The translations under genes and the position numbers were made by a program. A stretch of DNA of 64,000 nt. Source: Paraburkholderia graminis C4D1M (GTDB taxonomy: Bacteria; Pseudomonadota; Gammaproteobacteria; Burkholderiales; Burkholderiaceae). The notes under the pieces are model-generated. The model made no database searches. It was not told the DNA's origin and worked only from the letters and a program-made list of their open reading frames with translations. The stretch lies in assembly GCF_000172415.1 (NCBI RefSeq), contig NZ_ABLD01000011.1, positions 62,001 through 126,000 of the forward strand, given 5' to 3'. Each line of letters opens with the position of its first letter. The stretch's first letter is position 1. This document shows positions 1 through 9,152 of this stretch, piece after piece.

Positions 1-85
1 TGGTATCGGACGAGTAAAACGATGCGAGCTGTCTGGGCAGACCCAACATCGATTTGCCGTTACGCTCCCGCCCTTCCCATGGAAT

Positions 86-110
86 GCCCGCCCACTCTGG
101 CTCGGCGGGC
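86..110. terminator. GC-rich hairpin upstream of the first gene
   Basis: GCCCGCC (86-92) and GGCGGGC (104-110) can pair as a 7-bp stem with an 11-nt loop. There is no T-run after it, so a terminator for a gene left of the window is only a guess. Nothing else is visible in positions 1-178. Confidence 0.25.
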
Positions 111-178
111 GGTGAGCATAAGCGCATCGTTGTCGGCACAGTAGTTGCAAATGTTAGCCGCATCACCAGGAGACAGTC

Positions 179-394
179 ATGATGCGGCTCTTTGCAAACT
201 CATTCCGAGCGAACGCGGCCTATAAAAACGGAATCGTCGTGATCGGCGCATGCGCGGTCATCGCAATCTGCGTAACCGGACTTGCGGCACTTACAGGCAT
301 GCTGCCGGAATCGGAATCGGTCGCCGTCACCGTGACTGCCATGCCGTTGGTGGACCTGCAGACTGCGCTGTCACGCGACATCGTCAGCCCATGA
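179..394 (+). CDS. small single-span membrane protein, unknown function
   Basis: A 71-residue ORF opens with two consecutive ATG codons and a strong ribosome-binding site (AGGAGAC) five to seven bases upstream. The N-terminus is basic and residues 18-42 are hydrophobic (about one transmembrane helix or an uncleaved signal anchor), followed by a short mildly acidic tail. I recognise no family. It ends two bases before the convergent stop of the MFS gene. The good ribosome-binding site and membrane-protein composition argue that it is real; the short length limits confidence. Confidence 0.5.
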   Translation: MMRLFANSFRANAAYKNGIVVIGACAVIAICVTGLAALTGMLPESESVAVTVTAMPLVDLQTALSRDIVSP

Positions 395-395
395 C

Positions 396-1889
396 CTAAC
401 GCGCGGCAGTGACGCCGCCCGGTTCCGCGTAGTCTTCGGCATCGATGTCGTAGCCCGACGGCTCCCAGCGGATTGCGAGCAGCACGAGCAACGAAGTCAG
501 CGGCGCGATGGCGATCAACCAGAAGACCTTCGTACCGAATGCGGCAGCGAGCACAGGAAAAAGAAACAGCGAGACCGTCGACGCCGAACGCACCAGCGTC
601 TGGTTAAAACCGACGCCGATTCCCCGCAGCGAGGTCGGATAGCTCAGCGACGCATAAGTCATCGAATGCGAGCCGGGTCCGAAACCTTGTCCGAACAGAT
701 AGCCGCCAAGCAGAAGAATCGCGACCACCACGAGCGCACCGCTGCCCGGTTTGCCGATCAGCGCGAGTCCGATCAGCGACGCGAATTGCAGCGCGTGCCC
801 GAGCACAGTCATTTTCCACGCGCCGACGGTCGGCGCGGTGCGCACGCCGATCAGCCCGCCGACGAATGCAAATGCGAGATTCAGCGCGAGCGCCGCGACG
901 ATCGTCGTGAGCGGCCCCTGCTGGAAGAAACTCGTGATAATGACCGGCAAGCCGAAGATGATCGCGTTATAGCCGAATGACGAAGCACTGCCGATCACCG
1001 CGGCAAGAATCGTGCGGCGACGGTAAGTGGCGTTGAACAGAACCCCGTAGTTGCGCCACGATGCCGCGCGCGGCGCCTTCTGCGGCGTCGCGCTTCGTTC
1101 GACTACTGTGTCGATGCCGTAAGAGCGCTTCAGGATGCGCGCGGCCTCTTCGAGATCGCCCTGATTCGCGGCCCAAACAGGCGACTCGCTGATATAACGG
1201 CTACGCACGAGAATGATCGCGATGGCCGGCACCGCGCCGAATGCGAGCGTCAAACGCCATAGCCAGCCGAGTTGATGCTCGGGCAGAATCGCATACAAGC
1301 CGAGAATCAGCAGATAGCAGGTGCTCGTGGCCGCATACCATGCGGGGCACCACGCAGCGACGCTCGCCGCCTTGTTGCCCTTGCCCGCCACCCGCGAGAA
1401 CTCGGCGAGAAACGCCATCGCCACCGGCAGATCGAGCCCCACGCCGAAGCCCATCAAAAAGCGCGCGCCGCCGAGCACCCACGCATTCGGCGCGAGGCCG
1501 GCCGCGATCGCCGCGACCACGAAGAACAGCATGTCGGCCATGAACACGCGATAACGGCCGATGCGATCGGTCAGATACCCGCCGAACAGCGCGCCGAGAA
1601 TCGCGCCGAACGTGATGGCCGACGACACGAATCCCACCTGAACCGGCGACAACGAAAACTGGCGCGCGATGTCCTTGATCCCGTAAGCGAGCGACGTCAG
1701 ATCGTAAGCATCGAGAAAGACACCGCCCAATGCAATCGCAATCACGATCCGCGCATTACTGCCTTTCGCGGCGCCTGCGCTGACGATGCGTGACACGTCC
1801 TGCGCATTGCGAATGACGGTGGGACGCGCCGCGTTGCCGGCAGACGTTTGCGGATCGGCTTCGGCGGAGGGAAAAGCAACAGTGGACAT
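396..1889 (-). CDS. MFS metabolite:H+ symporter
   Basis: This 497-residue major facilitator has the cytoplasmic loop 2-3 signature (GGYLTDRIGRYRVF) and an SESPVW motif after helix 6, which place it near the sugar-porter and aromatic-acid/metabolite symporter groups. About 12 hydrophobic segments are visible. The ORF extends 18 codons upstream, but I chose the ATG at 1889 because the earlier residues (MDCMATMRRFSHSCE) look like translated leader and the cytosolic N-terminus normally starts close to helix 1. The substrate cannot be told from sequence. It is divergent from the sulfonate-type ABC operon, so it may or may not share its regulation. Confidence 0.85.
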   Translation of the reverse strand: MSTVAFPSAEADPQTSAGNAARPTVIRNAQDVSRIVSAGAAKGSNARIVIAIALGGVFLDAYDLTSLAYGIKDIARQFSLSPVQVGFVSSAITFGAILGALFGGYLTDRIGRYRVFMADMLFFVVAAIAAGLAPNAWVLGGARFLMGFGVGLDLPVAMAFLAEFSRVAGKGNKAASVAAWCPAWYAATSTCYLLILGLYAILPEHQLGWLWRLTLAFGAVPAIAIILVRSRYISESPVWAANQGDLEEAARILKRSYGIDTVVERSATPQKAPRAASWRNYGVLFNATYRRRTILAAVIGSASSFGYNAIIFGLPVIITSFFQQGPLTTIVAALALNLAFAFVGGLIGVRTAPTVGAWKMTVLGHALQFASLIGLALIGKPGSGALVVVAILLLGGYLFGQGFGPGSHSMTYASLSYPTSLRGIGVGFNQTLVRSASTVSLFLFPVLAAAFGTKVFWLIAIAPLTSLLVLLAIRWEPSGYDIDAEDYAEPGGVTAAR

Positions 1890-2166
1890 GATCTCGCGTT
1901 CGCATGAATGGCTGAAGCGTCGCATGGTAGCCATGCAATCCATGCGGGCAAAACGACGAATTTAACTATGCAAATCGGGAATTGCGTACTTGCATGCCGC
2001 GGGTGCGGCATGCCGGCATTCAGTCACGCGATTCGAACTACTGCAGATTTTCTTATCAGCAATGATTGGTTGGATTCGACGGCACGCGAATCTAACGTGT
2101 AGTGCCAGGTCTCTGCCCGCCAGAGCATTCGCACTTCTTTTCCCTTCCATCGACCGGTATTGCCGC

Positions 2167-3234
2167 ATGCGCTATTTCCGTCTGCTGAAATCTTTCTTCG
2201 CCGTGGCGGCGCTGTCGCTCGCCGCGGTTCACGCCTATGCCGACAAGCCGGCGGTGATTCGCATCGGCGTCGCGCAACAGGGTAATGGCGACCCGCCTAC
2301 GTTTGGTGGATCGCCCGCGGCCACCGTGCAATTGCAGCAGTCGCTCGAAAAAGAATTTGCCGCCGACGGCATCAAGGTCGAATGGCTGTTCTTCAAGGGA
2401 GCCGGCCCCGCCGTCAACGAAGCGATCGCCAACAACGCGCTCGACTTCGCCTATCAGGGCGATTTGCCCTCGGTACTCGGTCGCGCCAACGGTTTGAAGA
2501 CGCGCCTGCTGCTCGCCTCGGGCGTCCGCGTCGGCATCAAGATCGCTGTGCCGACGGATTCGGACATTCGTTCGATCAAAGACCTGAAAGGCCGGCGCGT
2601 GTCGATCTTTCGCGGCACCAATCTGCAGCTCGTCGCGGACAATGCGCTCGCCGCCAATCAGCTCGATGAGCGCGATCTTCGCGTGATCAATCTCGATTCC
2701 GCGAGTTCGCTGGCGGCGCTGGCATCCAAGGGGATCGACGCGTCGGTCAACGATTACCACCTGTACAAGCTGCGCGATCAAGGCCTCGCGAAGATCGTCT
2801 ACGAGTCGCAGAACGATGGACCGCAATTCACGCGTCAGGCGCATCTGCTCGTGCTCGACGACTTCGATCGCGCGCATCCCGATGTCGTGCAACGGGTCGT
2901 CAACGTGCTCGTCAAAGGCGCGCAATGGTCGTCCGATGAAGCGAACCGCGATGCGCTCTTCAAGCTGTGGTCCAAGAGCGGCGTGCCGTATGCGTCATGG
3001 CAGGCGGAGTTCGCGAATCAAACACTCAAAGACCGCAACTCGCCGTTGATCGACCCGTTCATCGTCGCGCGCTACAAGGCCGTCGCGGCCGATGCGCTGA
3101 AACTCAAGCTGATCCGTCAGCCCGTCGAGGTCGATAACTGGTTCGAGACCAAGTATCTCGACAACGCATTGCGCACGCAGAAACTCGACCATTACTGGAC
3201 GCGCTACGACGCCGCCGGCAAGCCGCTCGGCTAA
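2167..3234 (+). CDS. sulfonate/taurine-type ABC transporter, periplasmic substrate-binding protein
   Basis: A 355-residue protein of the SsuA/TauA (NMT1-like) binding-protein family. Residues 1-24 form a signal peptide (basic start, hydrophobic core, cleavage near AYADKP). The family fold is visible in GVAQQGNGDP, the stretch around LDFAYQGDLPSVLGRANG and DLKGRRVSIFRGTN. The ORF is open further upstream, but only the ATG at 2167 puts the signal peptide at the N-terminus. It is followed after 16 bases by two permeases and an ATPase and then by two oxygenases, which together point to uptake and breakdown of an organosulfur compound. The exact ligand is unknown. Confidence 0.88.
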   Translation: MRYFRLLKSFFAVAALSLAAVHAYADKPAVIRIGVAQQGNGDPPTFGGSPAATVQLQQSLEKEFAADGIKVEWLFFKGAGPAVNEAIANNALDFAYQGDLPSVLGRANGLKTRLLLASGVRVGIKIAVPTDSDIRSIKDLKGRRVSIFRGTNLQLVADNALAANQLDERDLRVINLDSASSLAALASKGIDASVNDYHLYKLRDQGLAKIVYESQNDGPQFTRQAHLLVLDDFDRAHPDVVQRVVNVLVKGAQWSSDEANRDALFKLWSKSGVPYASWQAEFANQTLKDRNSPLIDPFIVARYKAVAADALKLKLIRQPVEVDNWFETKYLDNALRTQKLDHYWTRYDAAGKPLG

Positions 3235-3250
3235 CACGGGAGCGATCACG

Positions 3251-4114
3251 ATGAGCGAAACCGCACTTGATGCCGGCAACGAACGGTTCGGCCACGACGC
3301 AGCGGCGCGCGAGTTGCCCGCGGCGTCGCCACGTCGCAATGCGCGGCTGCGCGCGCTTGCCTGGCGCCTTGCACCGTGGGTCTTGCCCGCCGTGCTGCTC
3401 GCCTTATGGGCGACCGGTTGCGAGCGCGGCTGGATCGCACCGCAGATCTTGCCGCCGCCCGAGCGCGTGTTCGACACCTTCGTCGAACTGGCGAGAAGCG
3501 GCGATCTCGCAAGCAATACGTTGATCAGTCTGCAACGTGTGCTGGTCGGCTTCGCTGCGGGCACGCTGCTCGGCTTCGCGCTCGGCGCGGCGCTCGGCCT
3601 GTCCCGCACTTTCGAAGCGTATGTGCTGCCGAGCTTCAATGCGCTCGTGCAGATTCCGGTGCTCGGCTGGCTGCCGTTTCTGTTGCTGCTCGTCGGCGTC
3701 GGCGAGCCGCTCAAATACATTCTGATCGCGCATGCCGCGCTCGTTCCGGTGACGTTGAGCACGCTGCAAGGGTTTCGCCAGACGCCCGCATCGCTCGATG
3801 AAGTCGCGCGTGTCTTTGCGTACAAGCGCTGGCAACGGATCGTCTATCTGGTCGTGCCCGCCGCCGTGCCCACGCTCGCGACAGGCGTACGGCTCGCGTT
3901 CACCAAAGCCTGGCTCGCACTGGTGGTGGTCGAACTGGTCGCGTCTTCGGAAGGGCTCGGCTATCTGATCGTCTACGGCCGGCAACTGTTTCAACTCGAT
4001 CTGGTGATGGCGTCGGTGGTCGTAGTCGGCGCTATCGGTTACGCAATGAATCGTTCGCTCGACGCACTCGAAGCGCGCTTGCGGCGCGGTCAACCGTCGG
4101 CGTTTCGCGAGTAA
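3251..4114 (+). CDS. ABC transporter permease, SsuC/TauC-like (1)
   Basis: A 287-residue inner-membrane permease with about six helices and the EAA loop that contacts the ATPase (around LDEVARVFAYKRWQRIVYLVVP). The ribosome-binding site is GGGAG before ATG 3251. It belongs to the binding-protein-dependent permease group used for nitrate, sulfonate and taurine uptake. A second, non-identical permease follows directly, so the pore is probably a heterodimer rather than the homodimer usual for SsuC. Confidence 0.88.
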   Translation: MSETALDAGNERFGHDAAARELPAASPRRNARLRALAWRLAPWVLPAVLLALWATGCERGWIAPQILPPPERVFDTFVELARSGDLASNTLISLQRVLVGFAAGTLLGFALGAALGLSRTFEAYVLPSFNALVQIPVLGWLPFLLLLVGVGEPLKYILIAHAALVPVTLSTLQGFRQTPASLDEVARVFAYKRWQRIVYLVVPAAVPTLATGVRLAFTKAWLALVVVELVASSEGLGYLIVYGRQLFQLDLVMASVVVVGAIGYAMNRSLDALEARLRRGQPSAFRE

Positions 4115-4177
4115 TGACGAGTAGCGACGACCCAGTGCCGGGTCGCATCGCGTCGCATCGCCCATGAGGTATTCACG

Positions 4178-5068
4178 ATGAGTCTTGCTGTCTTTAAGCG
4201 GTCCGCCGAAGCATCTAAGCAGTCGACGAAGACGTTGTCGTGCGACTGCGGCGACAACGTGCCCGCCGCCTTCGCGCGTGCCGCGCGACCGCGCAAGCCA
4301 CTGATCGCACGCGTCGACTGGCGTGGCGCCGTCTTGCCGATTGCAGCCATTGCAATCTGGTGGGCGATCTCCGAAGCGCACGTCGTCAAGAGCGGCTTGC
4401 TCGTCAGCCCCGCGCAGGTGCTGGCCACCGCCTCGCAGCAAATCGTCAGCGGCGCGCTGTTCAAGGCGCTTTCCGCGTCGCTCGCGCGTGAAGCAAGCGG
4501 CTTCGTGATCGGCACGCTAGGCGGCCTGCTGCTCGGCAGCGCGCTCGGCTTCTCGCGGCTCGCCACGCGCATGATCGGCCCGAGCTTCGACACGTTCAAA
4601 CAGATTTCGCTGTTCGCGTGGATTCCGTTGATTTCCGTGTGGTTCGGTCTCGGCGATGCAGCGAAGGTCGTGTTCCTCTCGCTCGCAGCGTTGCTGCCCG
4701 TCGCCGCGCATACGTGTGACGGCATTCATGCGGTGCCGCGCGCGTACATCGAAGTCGCGCGCGCTTTTCGCTATTCGCGCTGGCAACTGATCCGCGCAGT
4801 CATTCTGCCGGCCGCGCTGCCGTCGATTTTCACGGGCCTCTATCTCGCGCTGATCTATTCGTGGCTCGCGACGCTGGGCGCGGAATATCTGCTCGTGGCA
4901 GGCAGCGGAATCGGCAATACGCTGATCGACGGCAGCGAGCAGTTCCGCATGGATCTGGTGCTGTTCGGCGTGGTCGTGGTCGGCGTGACCGGCTGGGCGC
5001 TGAACGCATTGGCGCGCGCGGTCGAACGGGCGATGTTTGCGCGCCGTTCGGAGGCGGCCGCCCGATGA
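4178..5068 (+). CDS. ABC transporter permease, SsuC/TauC-like (2)
   Basis: A 296-residue paralogue of the preceding permease with the same layout: about 40 hydrophilic N-terminal residues, six helices, and an EAA loop near YIEVARAFRYSRWQLIRAVILP. The N-terminal tail contains two cysteines in CDCGDN, which the first permease lacks. It sits 63 bases after the first permease and 37 bases before the ATPase start, consistent with one transcript. Confidence 0.87.
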   Translation: MSLAVFKRSAEASKQSTKTLSCDCGDNVPAAFARAARPRKPLIARVDWRGAVLPIAAIAIWWAISEAHVVKSGLLVSPAQVLATASQQIVSGALFKALSASLAREASGFVIGTLGGLLLGSALGFSRLATRMIGPSFDTFKQISLFAWIPLISVWFGLGDAAKVVFLSLAALLPVAAHTCDGIHAVPRAYIEVARAFRYSRWQLIRAVILPAALPSIFTGLYLALIYSWLATLGAEYLLVAGSGIGNTLIDGSEQFRMDLVLFGVVVVGVTGWALNALARAVERAMFARRSEAAAR

Positions 5069-5105
5069 ACACGCCACACATTGCATTGCACACCGAGGTC
5101 CGCAC

Positions 5106-5948
5106 ATGACGTCTTCCACGCTGTCCGACAGCATCGACATTCTTCACGTCAGCAAGCGCTATGCGCGGCAAGACGGTACGCCGCTCGCGGTTCTCGACGA
5201 CATCAGCCTGCGGGTACGCCCCGGCGAATTCGTCAGCGTGCTCGGATCGAGCGGTTGCGGTAAATCGACGTTGCTGCGGTTGATCGCGGGACTCGACACC
5301 GATTACAACGGCGAGATTGTCGTCGCCGGAGACAAGGTGCGCGACACGTCGCTCGAGCGCGGCATCGTGTTTCAGGATCATCGACTGTTTCCGTGGCTCA
5401 CGGCGTCGCAAAACGTCCTGGCCGCGTTGCGCAATGCGCCGCTATCGGCGAAACAGAAGCGCGATGCGGTCGCGCAGCACATCGCGCTCGTCGGCCTGAA
5501 CGGTTTCGAGCATGCGTATCCGCATCAGTTGTCGGGCGGCATGGCGCAGCGTGTGGCGATCGCGCGCGGACTCGTGAACCGGCCACGCGTGCTTCTGCTC
5601 GATGAGCCGTTCAGTGCGCTCGACGCGCTCACGCGCGGCCGTTTGCAAGACGAGTTGCAACGCATCTGGGAACACGAAGGCATCACGATGATTCTTGTCA
5701 CGCACGACGTGGACGAAGCGCTTTATCTCGGCGATCGGGTCGTCACGATGGCGCCGCGGCCGGGCCGGATCAAACGGATCGTGGATGTCGCGCTGCCTCG
5801 TCCGCGCGACCGCAACGATCCCCGCTTCATTCGTTTGCGCGAGGAAGTGCTGGCCGATTTCGCCGGGCACGAGGACGATACGCCGCACGGCGGCACGCGC
5901 ATTCCGATAGTCAATCCGCCGATCACCGAATGGCGGCTCGCGTGGTGA
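5106..5948 (+). CDS. ABC transporter ATP-binding protein, SsuB/TauB-like
   Basis: A 280-residue ATPase with Walker A (GSSGCGKST), Q-loop (VFQDHRLFPW), signature LSGGMAQR, Walker B (LLLDEPFSALD) and the His switch (VTHDVDEAL). VTHDVDEAL and the short C-terminus are typical of nitrate/sulfonate ATPases. The reading frame is open 23 codons upstream into the permease gene; I chose ATG 5106 because the ATPase domain starts right after it. It energises the two permeases just upstream. Confidence 0.9.
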   Translation: MTSSTLSDSIDILHVSKRYARQDGTPLAVLDDISLRVRPGEFVSVLGSSGCGKSTLLRLIAGLDTDYNGEIVVAGDKVRDTSLERGIVFQDHRLFPWLTASQNVLAALRNAPLSAKQKRDAVAQHIALVGLNGFEHAYPHQLSGGMAQRVAIARGLVNRPRVLLLDEPFSALDALTRGRLQDELQRIWEHEGITMILVTHDVDEALYLGDRVVTMAPRPGRIKRIVDVALPRPRDRNDPRFIRLREEVLADFAGHEDDTPHGGTRIPIVNPPITEWRLAW

Positions 5949-5991
5949 CACCCGCGGCATTCCCACACCTGGATCATTCACGGAGATCACG

Positions 5992-7368
5992 ATGAGCGGT
6001 GAAAATCGCCACAAGCGGCAAATCAAACTCGGCGCGTTCCTGATGGAGACGGGCCACCATATCGCCGCATGGCGGCATCCGGATGCGCACGCGAGCGGCG
6101 GCCTCGACTTCGCGCACTATGCGGAACTCGCACGGATCGCCGAGCGCGCAAAATTCGACGCGGTGTTTTTCGCCGACAGCGTGAGCGTGCGCGACACGAA
6201 TCTGCCCTCGCTATCGCGCACCGCGCGCGCCGATCATTTCGAACCGTTGACGTTGCTCTCCGCGCTTTCGGTCGTGACGAAAAACATCGGCCTGATCGCC
6301 ACGGTCTCCACCACGTTTAACGAGCCGTATAACGTCGCCCGCAAATTCGCGTCGCTCGATCATCTGAGCGGCGGGCGCTCGGGCTGGAACCTCGTCACAT
6401 CGAGCACCGAATCGGAGGCGCTCAATTTCAGTTTCGAGCGCCATCCGGACCACGCGGTCCGCTATGAGCGCGCGCGCGAGTTCTACGACGTGGTGGCCGG
6501 CCTGTGGGATAGCTGGGAAGACGACGCGTTTGTCCGCGACAAGGACAGCGGCGTCTATTTCGACCCGGACAAGCTGCATGTACTCGGTCACACAGGCAAG
6601 CACTTCAAGGTGCGTGGACCGTTGAACGTCGCGCGTTCGCCGCAAGGATGGCCGGTCGTCGTGCAGGCCGGCGCATCGGAAGCCGGGCGCGAGCTCGCCG
6701 CGCAAACCGCCGAGGTGATCTTCGTCGCGCATCAGACGCTCGAGGAAGCGCAGTCGTTCTATCGCGACATCAAAGGCCGCCTCGCGAAGTATGGCCGTGC
6801 GCCGGATCATCTGAAGATCATGCCGGGCATTTTTCCGATCGTCGGCCGCACGCAGGAAGAGGCCGACGCGAAATTCGCCGCGCTGCAGGACCTGATTCAT
6901 CCGACCGTCGGGCTATCGCTGTTGTCGAACATGTCGGGCGGCGTGGACCTGTCGCAGTATCCCGTCGACGGCCCCCTGCCCGAGCTGCCCGAAACGAACG
7001 GCGGCAAGAGCCGTCAACGCCTGCTGTTCGATCTCGCGCGGCGCGAGAACCTGACGATCCGCGATCTCTATCTGCGCATTGCCGGCGCACGCGGACACCA
7101 GCAGGTGGTCGGCACGCCGCAAAGCATCGCGGATCAGTTGCAGCAATGGTTCGAGGAAGAAGGCGCCGACGGCTTCAACATCATGTCGCCGTGGTTGCCG
7201 GGCGGCCTGACGGAGTTCGCCGAACACGTCGTGCCGGAACTGCAACGGCGTGGACTTTTCCGCACCGAATACGAGGGGCGCACGCTGCGCGAGAACCTCG
7301 GACTGCCGCGGCCTGCAAACCGCTATACCAACCTCACAAAACAGGTGCCCGCGGTCGCGGGATATTGA
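5992..7368 (+). CDS. FMN-dependent monooxygenase, NtaA/SnaA/DszA family
   Basis: A 458-residue luciferase-like (TIM-barrel) flavin enzyme. The start KLGAFLMETGHHIAAWRHP and the HLSGGRSGWNLVTS motif are hallmarks of the NtaA/DszA branch, which oxidises chelators, sulfones or dialkyl sulfides using FMNH2 supplied by a separate reductase. No reductase gene is adjacent. The gene follows the ABC ATPase by 43 bases with a GGAGATC ribosome-binding site and precedes a TauD-like dioxygenase. By context it is likely to release sulfite or cleave C-S or C-N bonds of the imported compound; that is inference. Confidence 0.88.
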   Translation: MSGENRHKRQIKLGAFLMETGHHIAAWRHPDAHASGGLDFAHYAELARIAERAKFDAVFFADSVSVRDTNLPSLSRTARADHFEPLTLLSALSVVTKNIGLIATVSTTFNEPYNVARKFASLDHLSGGRSGWNLVTSSTESEALNFSFERHPDHAVRYERAREFYDVVAGLWDSWEDDAFVRDKDSGVYFDPDKLHVLGHTGKHFKVRGPLNVARSPQGWPVVVQAGASEAGRELAAQTAEVIFVAHQTLEEAQSFYRDIKGRLAKYGRAPDHLKIMPGIFPIVGRTQEEADAKFAALQDLIHPTVGLSLLSNMSGGVDLSQYPVDGPLPELPETNGGKSRQRLLFDLARRENLTIRDLYLRIAGARGHQQVVGTPQSIADQLQQWFEEEGADGFNIMSPWLPGGLTEFAEHVVPELQRRGLFRTEYEGRTLRENLGLPRPANRYTNLTKQVPAVAGY

Positions 7369-7399
7369 CGCAACCTGTTCTCTTTTCCAGGAGCCTAGC

Positions 7400-8347
7400 A
7401 TGAGCGCAGCCGCATTGCAGGACACGCAGTCGATTCAGGTGAACCCGCTTTCCGCGCACATCGGCGCGGAAATTCATGGTGTCGATCTCACGCAAAAACT
7501 CGATGCGCGGCAAGTCGCGGAAATTCGCGCGGCGCTTCTTAGATGGCGCGTCGTGTTCTTTCGCGAGCAGTTTCTGACGCACGAGCAGCACATCGCTTTC
7601 TCGGCGCAGTTCGGCGAGCTGACGGTGGGGCATCCCGTGTTCGGCCACGTCGACGGTCATGCGGAAATCTACTCGATCTCGAAGTATCGCCAGGCAACGC
7701 GTTTCGAAGGGCAAACGCTGCTGCGTCCGTGGACTGGCTGGCACACCGACGTGACGGCCGCCGTCAATCCGCCTTGGGCGTCGATCCTGCGCGGCGTGAC
7801 GATTCCGCCGTATGGCGGCGACACGCAGTGGACCAACCTCATGGCTGCGTATCAGAAGCTCTCCGCGCCGTTGCGCGCGTTCGTCGACGGTCTGCGCGGC
7901 CTTCACCGCTTTGCGCCGCCCGCCGGCGCAAGCGGAACGGAAGCATTCGTCAAAGCCGTCGAGCAACGCATTCTCGTGACCGAGCATCCGCTCGTGAGAG
8001 TGCATCCGGAAACCGGCGAGCGCGCGCTCTATGTGAGCCCGAGCTTCCTGAAGTCGATCGTCGGCGTGACGCCGCGCGAGAGCCAGGCGCTGCTCGAACT
8101 GCTCTGGGAACATGTGACGCGGCCGGAGTTCACCGTGCGCTTCAAATGGGAAGCAGGCAGCGTCGCGTTCTGGGACAACCGCGCGACGGCTCACCTCGCG
8201 CCCTCCGATATTTTCGATCTCGAGTTCGACCGGCAGTTGTACCGCACGACGCTGGTCGGCGATGTGCCGGTCGGGCCGGACGGTACGCCTTCGGTGGCGA
8301 TTGAAGGCTCGCCGGTGAGCGCTGCGGCCGCGGTCGCGTTGAACTGA
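7400..8347 (+). CDS. TauD/TfdA-family Fe(II)/2-oxoglutarate dioxygenase
   Basis: A 315-residue dioxygenase. The facial triad is visible: His115 and Asp117 in GWHTDVT and His265 in ATAHLAP, with an Arg in RQLYRTTL positioned to bind 2-oxoglutarate. The family hydroxylates a carbon next to a sulfonate, sulfate ester or ether, so the product falls apart and gives sulfite, sulfate or an alcohol. The start at 7400 has a CAGGAG ribosome-binding site eight bases away; the longer open frame would overlap the previous gene by about 120 bases. It completes the likely organosulfur operon that starts at 2167. Confidence 0.9.
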   Translation: MSAAALQDTQSIQVNPLSAHIGAEIHGVDLTQKLDARQVAEIRAALLRWRVVFFREQFLTHEQHIAFSAQFGELTVGHPVFGHVDGHAEIYSISKYRQATRFEGQTLLRPWTGWHTDVTAAVNPPWASILRGVTIPPYGGDTQWTNLMAAYQKLSAPLRAFVDGLRGLHRFAPPAGASGTEAFVKAVEQRILVTEHPLVRVHPETGERALYVSPSFLKSIVGVTPRESQALLELLWEHVTRPEFTVRFKWEAGSVAFWDNRATAHLAPSDIFDLEFDRQLYRTTLVGDVPVGPDGTPSVAIEGSPVSAAAAVALN

Positions 8348-8389
8348 GTGCGATGCCGAGCCGAGGCGACGCGAGGAAAGACGATGCGC

Positions 8390-8857
8390 TCAGAGGTCGC
8401 GCGTGCGCGGAATCACGACCGCCTGGCCATGCAGTTTGCCTTGCTCATCGAGAAGCTGCCACAGCGTGGCTTCCTCGATCATGAAGCGCCGGCCTGACTG
8501 TGTCACGCGCACGCCCTTGTAGCCCGCTTCATAACCGAGCCGCTCCACGCGTGCAAGGAACTGCTGCCGCTCCTCGCGATTCGGGGCTTCTGCCGAGAGC
8601 CGGGACGGCAGCCTGGTGATTTCGTCCCAGCTATATTCGAAGCGGCGCTGCGCCGCCTTGTTGCCATAGATAAAGACCGGATCGGGATCGGTGTTGTGCG
8701 CAAGCACGGCGAACGGCGCGTGCTCGTAAAGCCATTCGGCGGCGTCGGCGGCAGACATGGGCTGCGGCACCAGCGGGACGCCGAGCAAGCGGGTGTAACT
8801 ATCGCTGAGAAGCTGGTAGAAAGCGGGATCGCGGTGGAGTGGGGTCATCCAGGGCAT
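8390..8857 (-). CDS. MEKHLA-domain (PAS-like) protein
   Basis: A 155-residue cytosolic protein made almost wholly of a MEKHLA domain, a PAS-like fold best known from plant HD-ZIP III proteins and also found as single-domain bacterial proteins. Typical stretches are APFAVLAHNTDPDPVFIYGN, WDEITRLPSR and YKGVRVTQSGRRF. The bacterial members often lie beside sulfonate-type ABC genes, as here (convergent with the dioxygenase). The biochemical role is unknown; ligand or redox sensing is a guess. ATG 8848 is an alternative start three codons in. Confidence 0.8.
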   Translation of the reverse strand: MPWMTPLHRDPAFYQLLSDSYTRLLGVPLVPQPMSAADAAEWLYEHAPFAVLAHNTDPDPVFIYGNKAAQRRFEYSWDEITRLPSRLSAEAPNREERQQFLARVERLGYEAGYKGVRVTQSGRRFMIEEATLWQLLDEQGKLHGQAVVIPRTRDL

Positions 8858-8982
8858 CGTTACGGAGATCGGGGTCTCTGGGCAATGAAAGGCGTCTACG
8901 ATACAGCATGCCCGTCACGTCCGTCATGCCGGCGAGCGCCCCGCTCGGCAATTGAAACTCATCATCAAGCCCACACCATCAG

Positions 8983-8999
8983 TGCACGCATGCGGTGCG
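8983..8999 (+). promoter_or_regulatory. candidate NtrC enhancer site
   Basis: TGCACGCATGCGGTGCG fits the NtrC consensus TGCAC-N7-GTGCA with one mismatch at the last base. Its centre lies about 117 bases upstream of the start site predicted from the sigma-54 element at 9082-9097, a usual distance for an NtrC enhancer. Confidence 0.45.
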
Positions 9000-9081
9000 A
9001 TTCCGGCATGCGCCGGTGCGCGCAATCACCGGAACGGGGCGCAAACGCACTGTGACATCGCCAGATACGGCGATTTCCGCG

Positions 9082-9097
9082 TGGCACGCTTCTCGCT
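9082..9097 (+). promoter_or_regulatory. candidate sigma-54 promoter of the guanidine operon
   Basis: TGGCACGCTTCTCGCT matches the sigma-54 consensus TGGCACG-N4-TTGCW except for one base (TCGC instead of TTGC). GG and GC are 12 bases apart as required for -24/-12. Transcription would start near 9108, about 40 bases before the riboswitch aptamer. Confidence 0.5.
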
Positions 9098-9152
9098 CTA
9101 AAAGGAGCGCAAGGAGCCGGCGCCTCATCCGGTTCAACACAATCTGGAAATG

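Noticed and set aside
2092..2925. 277-codon - strand frame opposite the first sulfonate-binding protein
   Set aside because: Overlaps a clear signal-peptide-bearing gene; no family features.
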